Shown here: positions 7,862 through 14,897 of the stretch, piece by piece
Layout: each line of letters opens with the position of its first letter
How positions within the stretch are numbered: position 1 is the first letter of the stretch
NCBI GenBank assembly: GCA_964583605.1
Contig: CAZOWL010000097.1
Span: forward strand, 1 to 15,875
From: CAZOWL01 sp964583605
GTDB lineage: Bacteria > Pseudomonadota > Gammaproteobacteria > Chromatiales > Chromatiaceae
Direction: 5' to 3'
Length of the DNA: 15,875 nucleotides
Position numbers and translations under genes: made by a program
The notes under the pieces: model-generated
Told to the model about the DNA's origin: nothing
The model's database searches: none
The model's input: only the letters and a program-made list of their open reading frames with translations

Positions 7862-10800
7862 CTAGTCCTGCTCGAGCTCGACGTTGATCGCCAACGAGCG
7901 GATCTCTTTGACCAATACGTTGAAAGACTCCGGCATACCGGCCTCCATTCGGTGATCGCCGTCGACGATGTTCTTGTACATCTTGGTGCGACCATTCACG
8001 TCATCGGATTTCACGGTAAGCATCTCTTGCAGCGTATACGCGGCGCCATAGGCCTCGAGCGCCCAGACCTCCATCTCGCCGAACCGCTGGCCACCGAACT
8101 GTGCCTTCCCCCCTAGGGGCTGCTGAGTCACCAGGCTGTAAGGGCCCGTCGAGCGGGCATGCATCTTGTCGTCGACAAGATGGTTGAGCTTAAGCATGTA
8201 CATGTAGCCGACCGTAACGGGCCGCTCGAAGCGATCTCCGGTTCGGCCGTCGTAGAGGATGGTCTGCCCCGTCTCGGGGAGACCCGCCAGCCGCAGCATC
8301 GTCTTGATCTCCGCCTCCGTCGCACCGTCAAAAACGGGAGTCGCCAATGGCACGCCACCGGTCAGATTGCCGGCCAGCTCCAAGAGCTCGGCATCATTGA
8401 GTGCCGCCAGATCCTCGGTCTTCCCGCTCGTGTTGTAGACCTCCTCAAGAAACGCGCGGATCTTGCTTATCTCGGCTTGGGCGCGTAGCAGCCGGTCAAT
8501 CTTGCGGCCGAGCCCCTTCGCCGCCCAGCCGAGGTGAGTCTCCAGGACCTGTCCTACATTCATCCGCGATGGGACACCAAGTGGATTGAGGACGATATCG
8601 ACCGGCTCGCCGTCATCCGAGAAGGGCATGTCCTCAACCGGGACGATCCTCGAGATGACGCCCTTATTCCCGTGCCGGCCGGCCATCTTGTCGCCCGGCT
8701 GAACACGGCGCTTGACGGCCACGTAGACCTTGACCATCTTGAGCACGCCCGGGGCGAGATCGTCTCCGCTCGCGATCTTGCGCTTCTTCACTTCGTAACG
8801 CTGGCGAAAATCCTCGCGGAGCTGCTGGATCTGGCTCGCCGCGGATTCGAGCAGGCTTGCCGCTTCCTCGCTGTGGAGGCGAATCTCGAGCCAAGCGTCG
8901 CGGCCGTCGCTCTGCGCCAGGTCGCTCAAGTAGCTCTTGGTGACCTTACCGCCCGGCCGCAGTCCGCGTGGCCCGCCGTCAGCCACCTTATTGATCAGCA
9001 TCCGCTCGACGCGTTGGAAGGCGTCGTTTTCCATGATGCGCTGCTGATCCGCCAGATCTTTGCGGACCCGGTTCAGCTCCATCTCGTCGACCTGCAGCGC
9101 GCGCTTGTCCTTCTCCACGCCGTCCCGTGTAAAGACCTGAACATCGACGACGGTGCCGGCCATGCCGGACGGCACGCGTAGCGAAGTGTCCTTCACATCC
9201 GAAGCCTTCTCCCCGAAGATGGCCCGCAGGAGCTTTTCTTCCGGGGTCAGCTGCGTTTCGCCTTTCGGCGTGACCTTGCCGACCAGGATATCGCCGTCTC
9301 GCACCTCGGCCCCGATGTAGACGATTCCGGACTCATCGAGCTTGGACAAGGCCGCTTCGCCGACGTTCGGAATGTCTCCAGTGATCTCCTCCTGGCCAAG
9401 CTTGGTATCGCGCGCGAGGCAGGTCAGCTCCTCGATGTGGATGCTAGTGAAACGGTCATCCTGCACGACGCGCTCCGAGATCAGGATCGAGTCCTCGAAG
9501 TTGAAGCCGTTCCAAGGCATGAACGCCACACGCAGGTTCTGGCCCAAAGCCAGTTCTCCAATATCGGTCGAGGGCCCATCGGCGAGCACGTCGCCGCGCG
9601 CGATGGCATCGCCGGGCTGCACCAGCGGACGCTGGTTCATACAGGTATTCTGATTCGAGCGCGTGTATTTGGTGAGATTGTAGATATCGACACCGGCGAC
9701 ACCAGGCTCCGCCTCGTCGTCATTGACGCGTACCACGATACGTGCCGCATCGACGGATTCCACGACCCCCCCACGCCGCGCCCAGACGACCACGCCGGAA
9801 TCCTTGGCCACGACCCGCTCCATGCCTGTGCCGACCAGGGGTTTTTCGGCACGCAGGGTCGGCACGGCCTGCCGCTGCATATTCGAGCCCATCAATGCCC
9901 GGTTGGCGTCGTCATGCTCTAAGAAGGGGATCAGCGAGGCCGCCACCGAGACGATCTGTCGCGGCGAGACATCCATGTAGTGGACTTCCTCTGGGGCCTT
10001 CATCGTGAACTCGTTCATGTGTCGGCAGGAGACCAGGGCATCGGTCAGCCGACCGGCGTCATCCAGCGTCGCGTTAGCCTGCGCGATCACAAAGTGACCT
10101 TCCTCGATTGCCGAAAGGTAATCGATCTGCGTCGTCACTTGGCCATCTTCGACCTTCCGATACGGGGTCTCGAGGAAGCCGAACTTATTCGTCCGAGCAA
10201 AGACGGCCAATGAATTGATCAGACCGATGTTCGGACCCTCCGGCGTCTCGATCGGGCACACCCGTCCATAGTGCGTCGGATGCACGTCACGCACCTCAAA
10301 TCCAGCGCGCTCGCGGGCAAGTCCGCCTGGCCCGAGTGCCGAGACACGCCGCTTGTGCGTCACCTCGGAGAGCGGGTTGTTCTGGTCCATGAACTGCGAC
10401 AGCTGGCTCGAGCCAAAGAATTCCTTGATCGCCGCCGAAACCGGCTTGGCGTTGATCAATTCCTGCGGCATCAACCCCTCGGACTCCGCCAGAGATAGCC
10501 GCTCCTTCACAGCCCGCTCGACGCGAACCAGGCCAACCCGGAATTGATTCTCGGCCATCTCCCCGACGCAGCGGATGCGTCGATTGCCGAGGTGGTCGAT
10601 ATCGTCGACGGTACCGCGCCCATTGCGCAGCTCCACCAGCATCTTCATGGCGTCGACAATATCCGAGGTGTCTCCGAGCTGCTGGTAAAGGGCTTGAGCC
10701 GATTCCTCGCCGCGCCCCTTGAAGTATCGACCGTCATACAGGATTCCTGGCCCTTCCTCGTTCTCACGTCCGAGGCGACGATTGAACTTCATCCTTCCGA

Positions 10801-12016
10801 CCGCGGACAGGTCGTAACGATCCGAGGTAAAAAATAGATTGTGGAACAGATTCTGCGCGGCATCTTTGGTCGGTGGCTCCCCGGGACGCATCATCCGGTA
10901 GATCTCGACCTGGGCCTCGAGCTCATTAGTGGTCGGATCGATACGGAGCGTCTCCGAGACGTATGGCCCCTGGTCCAGATCATTAACGAACAGGGTCTCG
11001 AGCCGCGAGACGCCCTTCGCGCGCAGCATCTGGATCAGCTCGACCGTCAGCTCGGCATTGGCCTCGGCCAGGATCTCCCCGGTGTCCGCCTCGACCTGGG
11101 TGTGAGCCAGCACCCGCCCGACCAGAAAGTCCACGGGCACCTCTAGCCGTTCAATCCCCGCCTTCTGGAGCTCCCGGATATGGCGCTGCGTCACTCGGCG
11201 ACCCGCGTCGACGAGCACCTGCTCGCCGAGCCAGATGTCGAACCCGACCGTCTCACCGCGCAGGCGCTCGGGCACGAGCGCCAAGCTGATGACATCGCCT
11301 TCGAGATGAAAAACGTCGGTATCGAAGAAGCAGTCCAGGATATCTTCGACGCCGTATCCGAGGGCACGCAGCAGCACAGTCGCCGGCAGCTTGCGCCGCC
11401 GATCGATCCGGACGTAAAGGTTGTCCTTCGGGTCAAACTCGAAATCGAGCCAGGAGCCACGGTAGGGGATGACCCGCGCCGAGAAAAGGAGCTTGCCCGA
11501 CGAGTGGGTCTTGCCTTTGTCATGATCGAAAAACACACCCGGCGAACGGTGCAGCTGAGAGACGATGACGCGCTCAGTGCCGTTGATGATGAAGGTACCC
11601 GTCTCGGTCATCAGGGGGAGCTCCCCCATGTACACTTCCTGCTCCTTGATATCTTTGACAACCTTGGAGCCAGCCGGGGCCTCCTTGTCGTAAATCACCA
11701 GGCGCAGCAAGACACGCAGCGGTGCAGCAAAGGTTGCGCCACGCAGATGACATTCGCGCACATCGAACGCAGGCTCCCCTAAGCGATAGCTCACGTACTC
11801 CAGCACCGCATTGCCGGAATAGCTCTCGATCGGGAAGACGCTCTGGAAGGCGGCATGGAGGCCCTTGTCCGCACGCTTGCGTGGCGCCACGGCAGCCTGG
11901 AGGAAATCCTGATACGAATCGATTTGCGTCGCGAGAAGGAAAGGCACGTCCAGGATACCCGGGCGCTTGCCGAAATCTTTGCGGATACGCTTCTTCTCGG
12001 TGAACGAATAGGCCAT
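7862..12016 (-). CDS. rpoB: DNA-directed RNA polymerase subunit beta
   Basis: Beta forms much of the catalytic cleft and the rifampicin pocket. The 1384-residue product is 42 residues longer than E. coli beta (1342). The rifampicin cluster is at about residues 536-561 (SSQLSQFMDQNNPLSEVTHK...) with the wild-type residues equivalent to E. coli Q513, D516, H526 and S531 at 541, 544, 554 and 559. Active-centre lysines in GDKMAGRHGNKG are at 1110 and 1118, equivalent to K1065 and K1073. Comparison from memory with E. coli shows extra residues near 425-450 (after EEGPGIL) and near 1005-1045. The ATG (12014-12016) gives the standard MAYSFTEKKRIRKDFGKRP N-terminus and has GAGGGAAGG just upstream. 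It follows a structured 381-nt spacer after rplL and precedes rpoC by 44 nt. Confidence 0.98.
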   Translation of the reverse strand: MAYSFTEKKRIRKDFGKRPGILDVPFLLATQIDSYQDFLQAAVAPRKRADKGLHAAFQSVFPIESYSGNAVLEYVSYRLGEPAFDVRECHLRGATFAAPLRVLLRLVIYDKEAPAGSKVVKDIKEQEVYMGELPLMTETGTFIINGTERVIVSQLHRSPGVFFDHDKGKTHSSGKLLFSARVIPYRGSWLDFEFDPKDNLYVRIDRRRKLPATVLLRALGYGVEDILDCFFDTDVFHLEGDVISLALVPERLRGETVGFDIWLGEQVLVDAGRRVTQRHIRELQKAGIERLEVPVDFLVGRVLAHTQVEADTGEILAEANAELTVELIQMLRAKGVSRLETLFVNDLDQGPYVSETLRIDPTTNELEAQVEIYRMMRPGEPPTKDAAQNLFHNLFFTSDRYDLSAVGRMKFNRRLGRENEEGPGILYDGRYFKGRGEESAQALYQQLGDTSDIVDAMKMLVELRNGRGTVDDIDHLGNRRIRCVGEMAENQFRVGLVRVERAVKERLSLAESEGLMPQELINAKPVSAAIKEFFGSSQLSQFMDQNNPLSEVTHKRRVSALGPGGLARERAGFEVRDVHPTHYGRVCPIETPEGPNIGLINSLAVFARTNKFGFLETPYRKVEDGQVTTQIDYLSAIEEGHFVIAQANATLDDAGRLTDALVSCRHMNEFTMKAPEEVHYMDVSPRQIVSVAASLIPFLEHDDANRALMGSNMQRQAVPTLRAEKPLVGTGMERVVAKDSGVVVWARRGGVVESVDAARIVVRVNDDEAEPGVAGVDIYNLTKYTRSNQNTCMNQRPLVQPGDAIARGDVLADGPSTDIGELALGQNLRVAFMPWNGFNFEDSILISERVVQDDRFTSIHIEELTCLARDTKLGQEEITGDIPNVGEAALSKLDESGIVYIGAEVRDGDILVGKVTPKGETQLTPEEKLLRAIFGEKASDVKDTSLRVPSGMAGTVVDVQVFTRDGVEKDKRALQVDEMELNRVRKDLADQQRIMENDAFQRVERMLINKVADGGPRGLRPGGKVTKSYLSDLAQSDGRDAWLEIRLHSEEAASLLESAASQIQQLREDFRQRYEVKKRKIASGDDLAPGVLKMVKVYVAVKRRVQPGDKMAGRHGNKGVISRIVPVEDMPFSDDGEPVDIVLNPLGVPSRMNVGQVLETHLGWAAKGLGRKIDRLLRAQAEISKIRAFLEEVYNTSGKTEDLAALNDAELLELAGNLTGGVPLATPVFDGATEAEIKTMLRLAGLPETGQTILYDGRTGDRFERPVTVGYMYMLKLNHLVDDKMHARSTGPYSLVTQQPLGGKAQFGGQRFGEMEVWALEAYGAAYTLQEMLTVKSDDVNGRTKMYKNIVDGDHRMEAGMPESFNVLVKEIRSLAINVELEQD

Positions 12017-12120
12017 ACTGCCTTCCCTCGAAAGTGCTGAAATGGATCCGTCGATGCGTGCCTGGTTTCAGAGAGGCCAGGCGGCTCAAGCGGCCGGCTC
12101 GGTCCGGCTCGAAAGTCGTG

Positions 12121-12176
12121 TCAGCCGCGAGGTCCCGAGCACTTGGTGAGCCGGGATGACCTCTCGAGCTGGCTGA
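12121..12176 (-). promoter_or_regulatory. Long imperfect hairpin, candidate RNase III processing site
   Basis: On the minus strand outer arms TCAGCC and GGCTGA pair (12171-12176 with 12121-12126). After an asymmetric internal loop, GAGGTC pairs with GACCTC, and further short CCG/CGG and CAC/GTG pairs close a small apical loop. The 56-nt imperfect duplex sits about 105-160 nt upstream of rpoB. In E. coli the rplL-rpoB spacer is cut by RNase III in a comparable hairpin; equivalence here is inferred from position and shape. Confidence 0.5.
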
Positions 12177-12197
12177 GCTCTTTCGGTCACCGACAGT

Positions 12198-12217
12198 CGG
12201 GCGACAATTGACGCCCG
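12198..12217 (-). other. 6-bp hairpin in the rplL-rpoB spacer
   Basis: The minus strand reads CGGGCG, an 8-nt loop, then CGCCCG: a perfect GC stem without a following T-run. It stands between the attenuator and the longer hairpin and is probably part of the same structured leader. Confidence 0.35.
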
Positions 12218-12326
12218 CACCCCACTGCGCGTCGCGGCTGTCGTTTTGGGCGTAACCTATCGCGGTGCCTCGGGTCCCTCCCCAACCCTAGACGGGTAAG
12301 GGCGGTGAGTGGGTTTCACAAACGCC

Positions 12327-12354
12327 AAAAGGCCGGCGGCTAATGCCGCCAGCC
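12327..12354 (-). terminator. Attenuator-like intrinsic terminator between rplL and rpoB
   Basis: The minus strand forms GGCTGGCGGC-ATTA-GCCGCCGGCC, a 10-bp stem with one T-G wobble and a 4-nt loop, followed directly by TTTT and then GGCGTTTG. It begins about 43 nt after the rplL stop. Because rpoB and rpoC lie downstream and need expression, it is likely a partial terminator, as at the same position in E. coli, where most transcripts stop before rpoB. The short four-T tract supports incomplete termination. Confidence 0.75.
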
Positions 12355-12397
12355 ATGGCACTCACGTTAGCAATGACGGGAGCGAGTCAAGCGAGCT

Positions 12398-12778
12398 CTA
12401 CTTGACCTCCACTGCGGCGCCCGCCTCCTCGAGCTGCTTCTTCGCCGCCTCGGCATCCGCTTTGGACACTGCCTCTTTCAGGACGGTCGGGACGCCTTCG
12501 ACGGCATCCTTTGCCTCCTTGAGGCCCAAGCCAGTCAGCGCGCGTACGGCCTTAATCACAGCAACCTTATTCGCACCGAACGAGGTTAAAACCACATTGA
12601 ACTCCGTCTGCTCCTCAGCAGCCGGCGCGTCAGCCGCGCCAGCCCCGACAGGCGCCGCAGCTACGGCGGCAGCCGCCGTCACACCGAACTTCTCTTCCAT
12701 CGCACTGATGAGGTCGACGACCTCCATCACAGTCATGTTGGCGATGGCGTCCAATATCTCGTCTTTCGAGACAGCCAT
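12398..12778 (-). CDS. rplL: 50S ribosomal protein L7/L12
   Basis: L7/L12 is the multicopy stalk protein that recruits translation GTPases and stimulates their activity. The 126-residue product shows the helical N-terminal dimerisation domain (about 1-32), an Ala/Pro/Gly-rich hinge (about 34-54) and the compact C-terminal domain starting at EFNVVL with the conserved GLGLKEAKDAVEGVP segment. Two in-frame ATGs exist (12782-12784 and 12776-12778). The second is preferred because GGAG at 12785-12788 touches the first directly but lies 6 nt from the second, and the resulting MAVSKDEILDAI fits the family. It lies 52 nt after rplJ, with which it forms the L10-L12 complex, and it precedes an attenuator. 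Confidence 0.97.
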   Translation of the reverse strand: MAVSKDEILDAIANMTVMEVVDLISAMEEKFGVTAAAAVAAAPVGAGAADAPAAEEQTEFNVVLTSFGANKVAVIKAVRALTGLGLKEAKDAVEGVPTVLKEAVSKADAEAAKKQLEEAGAAVEVK

Positions 12779-12830
12779 TGTCATCTCCGAATTTCAAATC
12801 ACATACCGAATCGCAGCCCGAGCCGCGCGA

Positions 12831-13358
12831 TCAAGCGGCCTCTTTGGCATCGCGAATCGCCGCCAGGGTGCGCACAAACTTGCCAGGGACCTCATTGATC
12901 GTTGCGGCCAATTTCTGGACCGGGGCCTTCATCACCGCCATCAACTGGCTTACCGCCTCGTCATACGTCGGCATCTTCGCCAAGGTGGCGAACTCGGTGG
13001 GGGGAAGCAGCTTCCCGCCGATGGCGATAAGCTTGACCTGGAGCTTATCGTTCGACTTCGCAAAGGTCTCGACAACGCGGGCCGCGGAGCCCGGATCCTG
13101 CTGCGAGAACGCCAGAACCAACGGTCCTGTCAAACCCTCCCGCATGCACGCGAAATCGGTATCGATCAGCGCCCGGCGTGCGAGGGTGTTCTTAACGACC
13201 CGCACGTAGACCCCTTCCTTGTGGGCCTCCGCGCGCAGCCGCGTCATCTGCTCAACGCTCAAGCCTCGATATTCTGCTCCAATCGCCGAATGCGCGCCTT
13301 TGGCGACCTCCGCGACCTCGGCGACAATGGCCTTCTTCTGCGCAATATTCAGCGCCAC
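12831..13358 (-). CDS. rplJ: 50S ribosomal protein L10
   Basis: L10 anchors L7/L12 dimers to 23S rRNA at the base of the stalk and, as the L10-L12 complex, represses its own mRNA. The 175-residue product is slightly longer than E. coli L10 (165). It shows the N-terminal rRNA-binding domain with YRGLSVEQMTRLR and VVKNTLARRAL and a C-terminal helix for L12 binding. The start is GTG (13356-13358), supported by a perfect AGGAGGT at 13366-13372 with 7-nt spacing and by the family N-terminus ALNIAQKKAIVAEV. The upstream 246-nt spacer contains the L10 leader. The next gene is rplL, 52 nt downstream, so the stalk proteins are made from one message. Confidence 0.97.
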   Translation of the reverse strand: MALNIAQKKAIVAEVAEVAKGAHSAIGAEYRGLSVEQMTRLRAEAHKEGVYVRVVKNTLARRALIDTDFACMREGLTGPLVLAFSQQDPGSAARVVETFAKSNDKLQVKLIAIGGKLLPPTEFATLAKMPTYDEAVSQLMAVMKAPVQKLAATINEVPGKFVRTLAAIRDAKEAA

Positions 13359-13365
13359 GATCGTG

Positions 13366-13372
13366 ACCTCCT
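13366..13372 (-). promoter_or_regulatory. Strong ribosome binding site of rplJ
   Basis: AGGAGGT on the minus strand, 7 nt upstream of the GTG start, is a full match to the anti-Shine-Dalgarno sequence. It decides the GTG start and is the likely end point of L10-mediated translational control. Confidence 0.8.
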
Positions 13373-13383
13373 GGTTACAGTCT

Positions 13384-13410
13384 CCGGACGCCGCGATGAG
13401 GCGGCACCGG
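13384..13410 (-). other. Hairpin just upstream of the rplJ ribosome binding site
   Basis: On the minus strand an outer CCGG/CCGG pair and an inner GCCGC/GCGGC stem with a CTCATC loop form a two-part hairpin that ends about 11 nt before the AGGAGGT. It could take part in the switch that exposes or hides the rplJ start in the L10 leader, but no alternative pairing was established. Confidence 0.4.
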
Positions 13411-13428
13411 CCTAATCGTGCATCGTCC

Positions 13429-13545
13429 CCAGGACTGAGCCTGGATCAGGAGCACCGTCTACGCAGGCCCTCACGGATTAACGCGAAGCATCCGCGCCCG
13501 GCGGGCACCGATGCTGGCTACCTGCGGTCTTTGACGGCCGTGGCC
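13429..13545 (-). promoter_or_regulatory. Ribosomal protein L10 leader (autoregulatory mRNA element)
   Basis: The minus strand contains GACCGCAGGTAGCC (about 13517-13530) and CCTGCGTAGACGGTGCT (13451-13467), whose CGCAGG and CCTGCG arms pair. This resembles, from memory, the conserved core of the known L10 leader family, which binds the L10(L12)4 complex through a kink-turn-containing stem. A further 5-bp hairpin CCAGG/CCTGG lies at 13429-13444. The location, between rplA and rplJ upstream of the rplJ ribosome binding site, is as expected. Excess L10-L12 would bind here and block rplJ-rplL translation. The outer limits are approximate. Confidence 0.8.
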
Positions 13546-13578
13546 GCTCCGGACCGAGGCCTCAAAGTCATGCGAGCA

Positions 13579-13598
13579 GTCGGCGGGTAGGCGCCGAC
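13579..13598 (-). other. 7-bp hairpin just after rplA
   Basis: The minus strand reads GTCGGCG, loop CCTACC, CGCCGAC: a perfect 7-bp stem beginning 6 nt after the rplA stop. There is no T-run, so it is not a standard terminator. It may protect the rplKA 3' end after processing or simply separate the cistrons. Confidence 0.45.
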
Positions 13599-13604
13599 CG
13601 CATC

Positions 13605-14300
13605 TCAAATGTTCAGGGCACCGTGGTCGACTGGGATGCCTGGCCCCATCGTCGTCGATACGGTCACTTTACGCATGTAGATCCCTTTGGAGGTACTGGG
13701 TTTGGCCTTGATGAGATTGGCCAAGAGGACCTCGAGATTCTCGCGTAGCGCTTGCGGCTCGAATTCGACCTTCCCGAGAGGGCAATGGATGATGCCAGCC
13801 TTATCCGTGCGATAGCGAACCTGGCCAGATTTCGCGTTCTTCACAGCCTCCGCCACATTAGGCGTCACCGTGCCGACCTTTGGATTCGGCATCAGACCCC
13901 GCGGACCGAGTAGCTTGCCAAGCTGACCCACAACGCGCATCGCGTCGGGTGAGGCGATCACCACATCATAGTTGAGGTCCCCACCCTTCATGTCGTCGGC
14001 GAGATCCTCCATCCCGACCCGATCCGCACCAGCAGCGCTGGCTGCTTCCGCGGCGGTGCCCTGCGAGAACACCGCAACCCTCACCTGCTTGCCGATGCCA
14101 TGGGGCAGAACCGTCGAGCCACGGATGATCTGATCTGATTTGCGCGGATCAACCCCGAGGTTGACCGCCACATCGACACTCTCTGAGAATCGGACGCGGG
14201 AGACCTCCTTCAGCAGGGCAAACGCCTCGTCGGCTGGGTACAGCCGGCTGCGATCAATCCTGTCACGGATTGCCCTGAGTCGCTTCGACGCCTTCGCCAT
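13605..14300 (-). CDS. rplA: 50S ribosomal protein L1
   Basis: L1 forms the mobile L1 stalk that handles E-site tRNA release, and in E. coli represses the L11 operon by binding its mRNA. The 231-residue product is near the E. coli length (234). It begins MAKASKRLRAIRDRIDRSRLY, and carries the conserved GLMPNPKVGTVTPNV segment in the middle and the STTMGPGIPVD C-terminal region. The ATG (14298-14300) lies one base after the rplK stop, with GGAAGGAG at 14310-14317 inside the end of rplK, so the two genes are probably translationally coupled. A 246-nt regulatory spacer to rplJ follows. Confidence 0.98.
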   Translation of the reverse strand: MAKASKRLRAIRDRIDRSRLYPADEAFALLKEVSRVRFSESVDVAVNLGVDPRKSDQIIRGSTVLPHGIGKQVRVAVFSQGTAAEAASAAGADRVGMEDLADDMKGGDLNYDVVIASPDAMRVVGQLGKLLGPRGLMPNPKVGTVTPNVAEAVKNAKSGQVRYRTDKAGIIHCPLGKVEFEPQALRENLEVLLANLIKAKPSTSKGIYMRKVTVSTTMGPGIPVDHGALNI

Positions 14301-14301
14301 G

Positions 14302-14736
14302 TCAGTCGACTCCTTCCACGTTCAGACCCATCGCTCGAGCGCTACCAGCAATCGTGCGAACCGCAGCGTCCAGATCTGCCGCGGTAAGATCCGGCATTTT
14401 AATCTGGGCGATCTCCTCGAGTTGTATCCGAGTCACCGTGCCGACCTTATTGAGGTTCGGATTCGGGCTGCCCTTGGCCAACCCGATAGCCTTTTTCAGC
14501 AAGATGGACGCCGGCGGCGTCTTGGTGATGAAGGTGAAGCTCCGATCCGAGTAGACGGTGATCACGACCGGGGTCGGCATCCCCTTCTCCATGTCCTGCG
14601 TCTTCGCGTTGAAAGCCTTGCAGAACTCCATGATGTTTACGCCGTGCTGACCGAGCGCCGGTCCCACAGGGGGGCTCGGTGTCGCCTCACCCGCCTTCAC
14701 CTGAAGCTTGATGTAAGCTGTGATTTTCTTTGCCAT
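14302..14736 (-). CDS. rplK: 50S ribosomal protein L11
   Basis: L11 binds the GTPase-associated region of 23S rRNA at the stalk base and is needed for RelA activation by stalled ribosomes. The 144-residue product (E. coli 142) has the N-terminal domain AYIKLQVKAGEATPSPPVGPALGQHGVNIMEFCKAFN and a C-terminal rRNA-binding domain with the KKAIGLAKGS and KVGTVTR segments. Lys4 and Lys40, known PrmA methylation positions in E. coli L11, are kept. The ATG (14734-14736) has GGAG 7 nt upstream. It follows nusG after a 161-nt spacer with two perfect hairpins and is followed by rplA after one base. Confidence 0.98.
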   Translation of the reverse strand: MAKKITAYIKLQVKAGEATPSPPVGPALGQHGVNIMEFCKAFNAKTQDMEKGMPTPVVITVYSDRSFTFITKTPPASILLKKAIGLAKGSPNPNLNKVGTVTRIQLEEIAQIKMPDLTAADLDAAVRTIAGSARAMGLNVEGVD

Positions 14737-14760
14737 TCAACGTCTCCAACGGGTGCAAGC

Positions 14761-14803
14761 GCCGGATGGCATCCGGCTCCCCGATCCTGCCCAAGTAGGC
14801 AGG
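14761..14803 (-). promoter_or_regulatory. Two adjacent perfect hairpins upstream of rplK
   Basis: In transcription order the first is CCTGCC, loop TACTTG, GGCAGG (14786-14803), and the second is GCCGGAT, loop GCC, ATCCGGC (14761-14777), with 8 nt between them. The second ends about 24 nt before the rplK ATG, close to its GGAG. No T-run follows either stem. In E. coli, L1 represses the L11 operon by binding a structure near the rplK start; these hairpins are in the right place for such an element, but I did not establish the L1 motif. Cistron-boundary processing is an alternative role. Confidence 0.45.
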
Positions 14804-14897
14804 CAGCCCTCGTATTCCACAACCGTCAAGCCGCGTACATAGGCTCGCCCGGCAGCTCCCCTGCGGCTCTGCGGCTCGGAATTCCCGCCCTGCTGCA

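Larger units (their letters stand above)
12017..12397. other. rplL-rpoB intergenic region (381 nt)
   Basis: No gene is seen. In transcription order it carries a TTGACT box just after the rplL stop, a terminator-like hairpin with a U-tract (12327-12354), a 6-bp hairpin (12198-12217), a long imperfect hairpin (12121-12176), a short stem CCTGG/CCAGG (about 12061-12081), and the rpoB ribosome binding site. This parallels the E. coli layout, in which an attenuator and an RNase III site separate ribosomal-protein from RNA polymerase expression. The region is therefore likely to set the ratio of L7/L12 to beta. Confidence 0.7.

Noticed and set aside
12256..12285. TTGGGG-18 nt-GATAGG as an rpoB promoter
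   Set aside because: Both hexamers match the consensus poorly and the spacing is long; too weak to list as a feature.
12309..13415. A 368-codon open frame on the plus strand opposite rplL and rplJ
   Set aside because: It is antisense to two certain ribosomal protein genes, has low-complexity Ala/Ser/Arg-rich sequence and no recognisable domain. Long antisense frames are expected in GC-rich coding DNA.
14824..14829. TTGACG box in the nusG-rplK spacer as a possible rplK promoter
   Set aside because: The expected -10 position reads CTGCCT; no suitable -10 at normal spacing, so a promoter is not supported.
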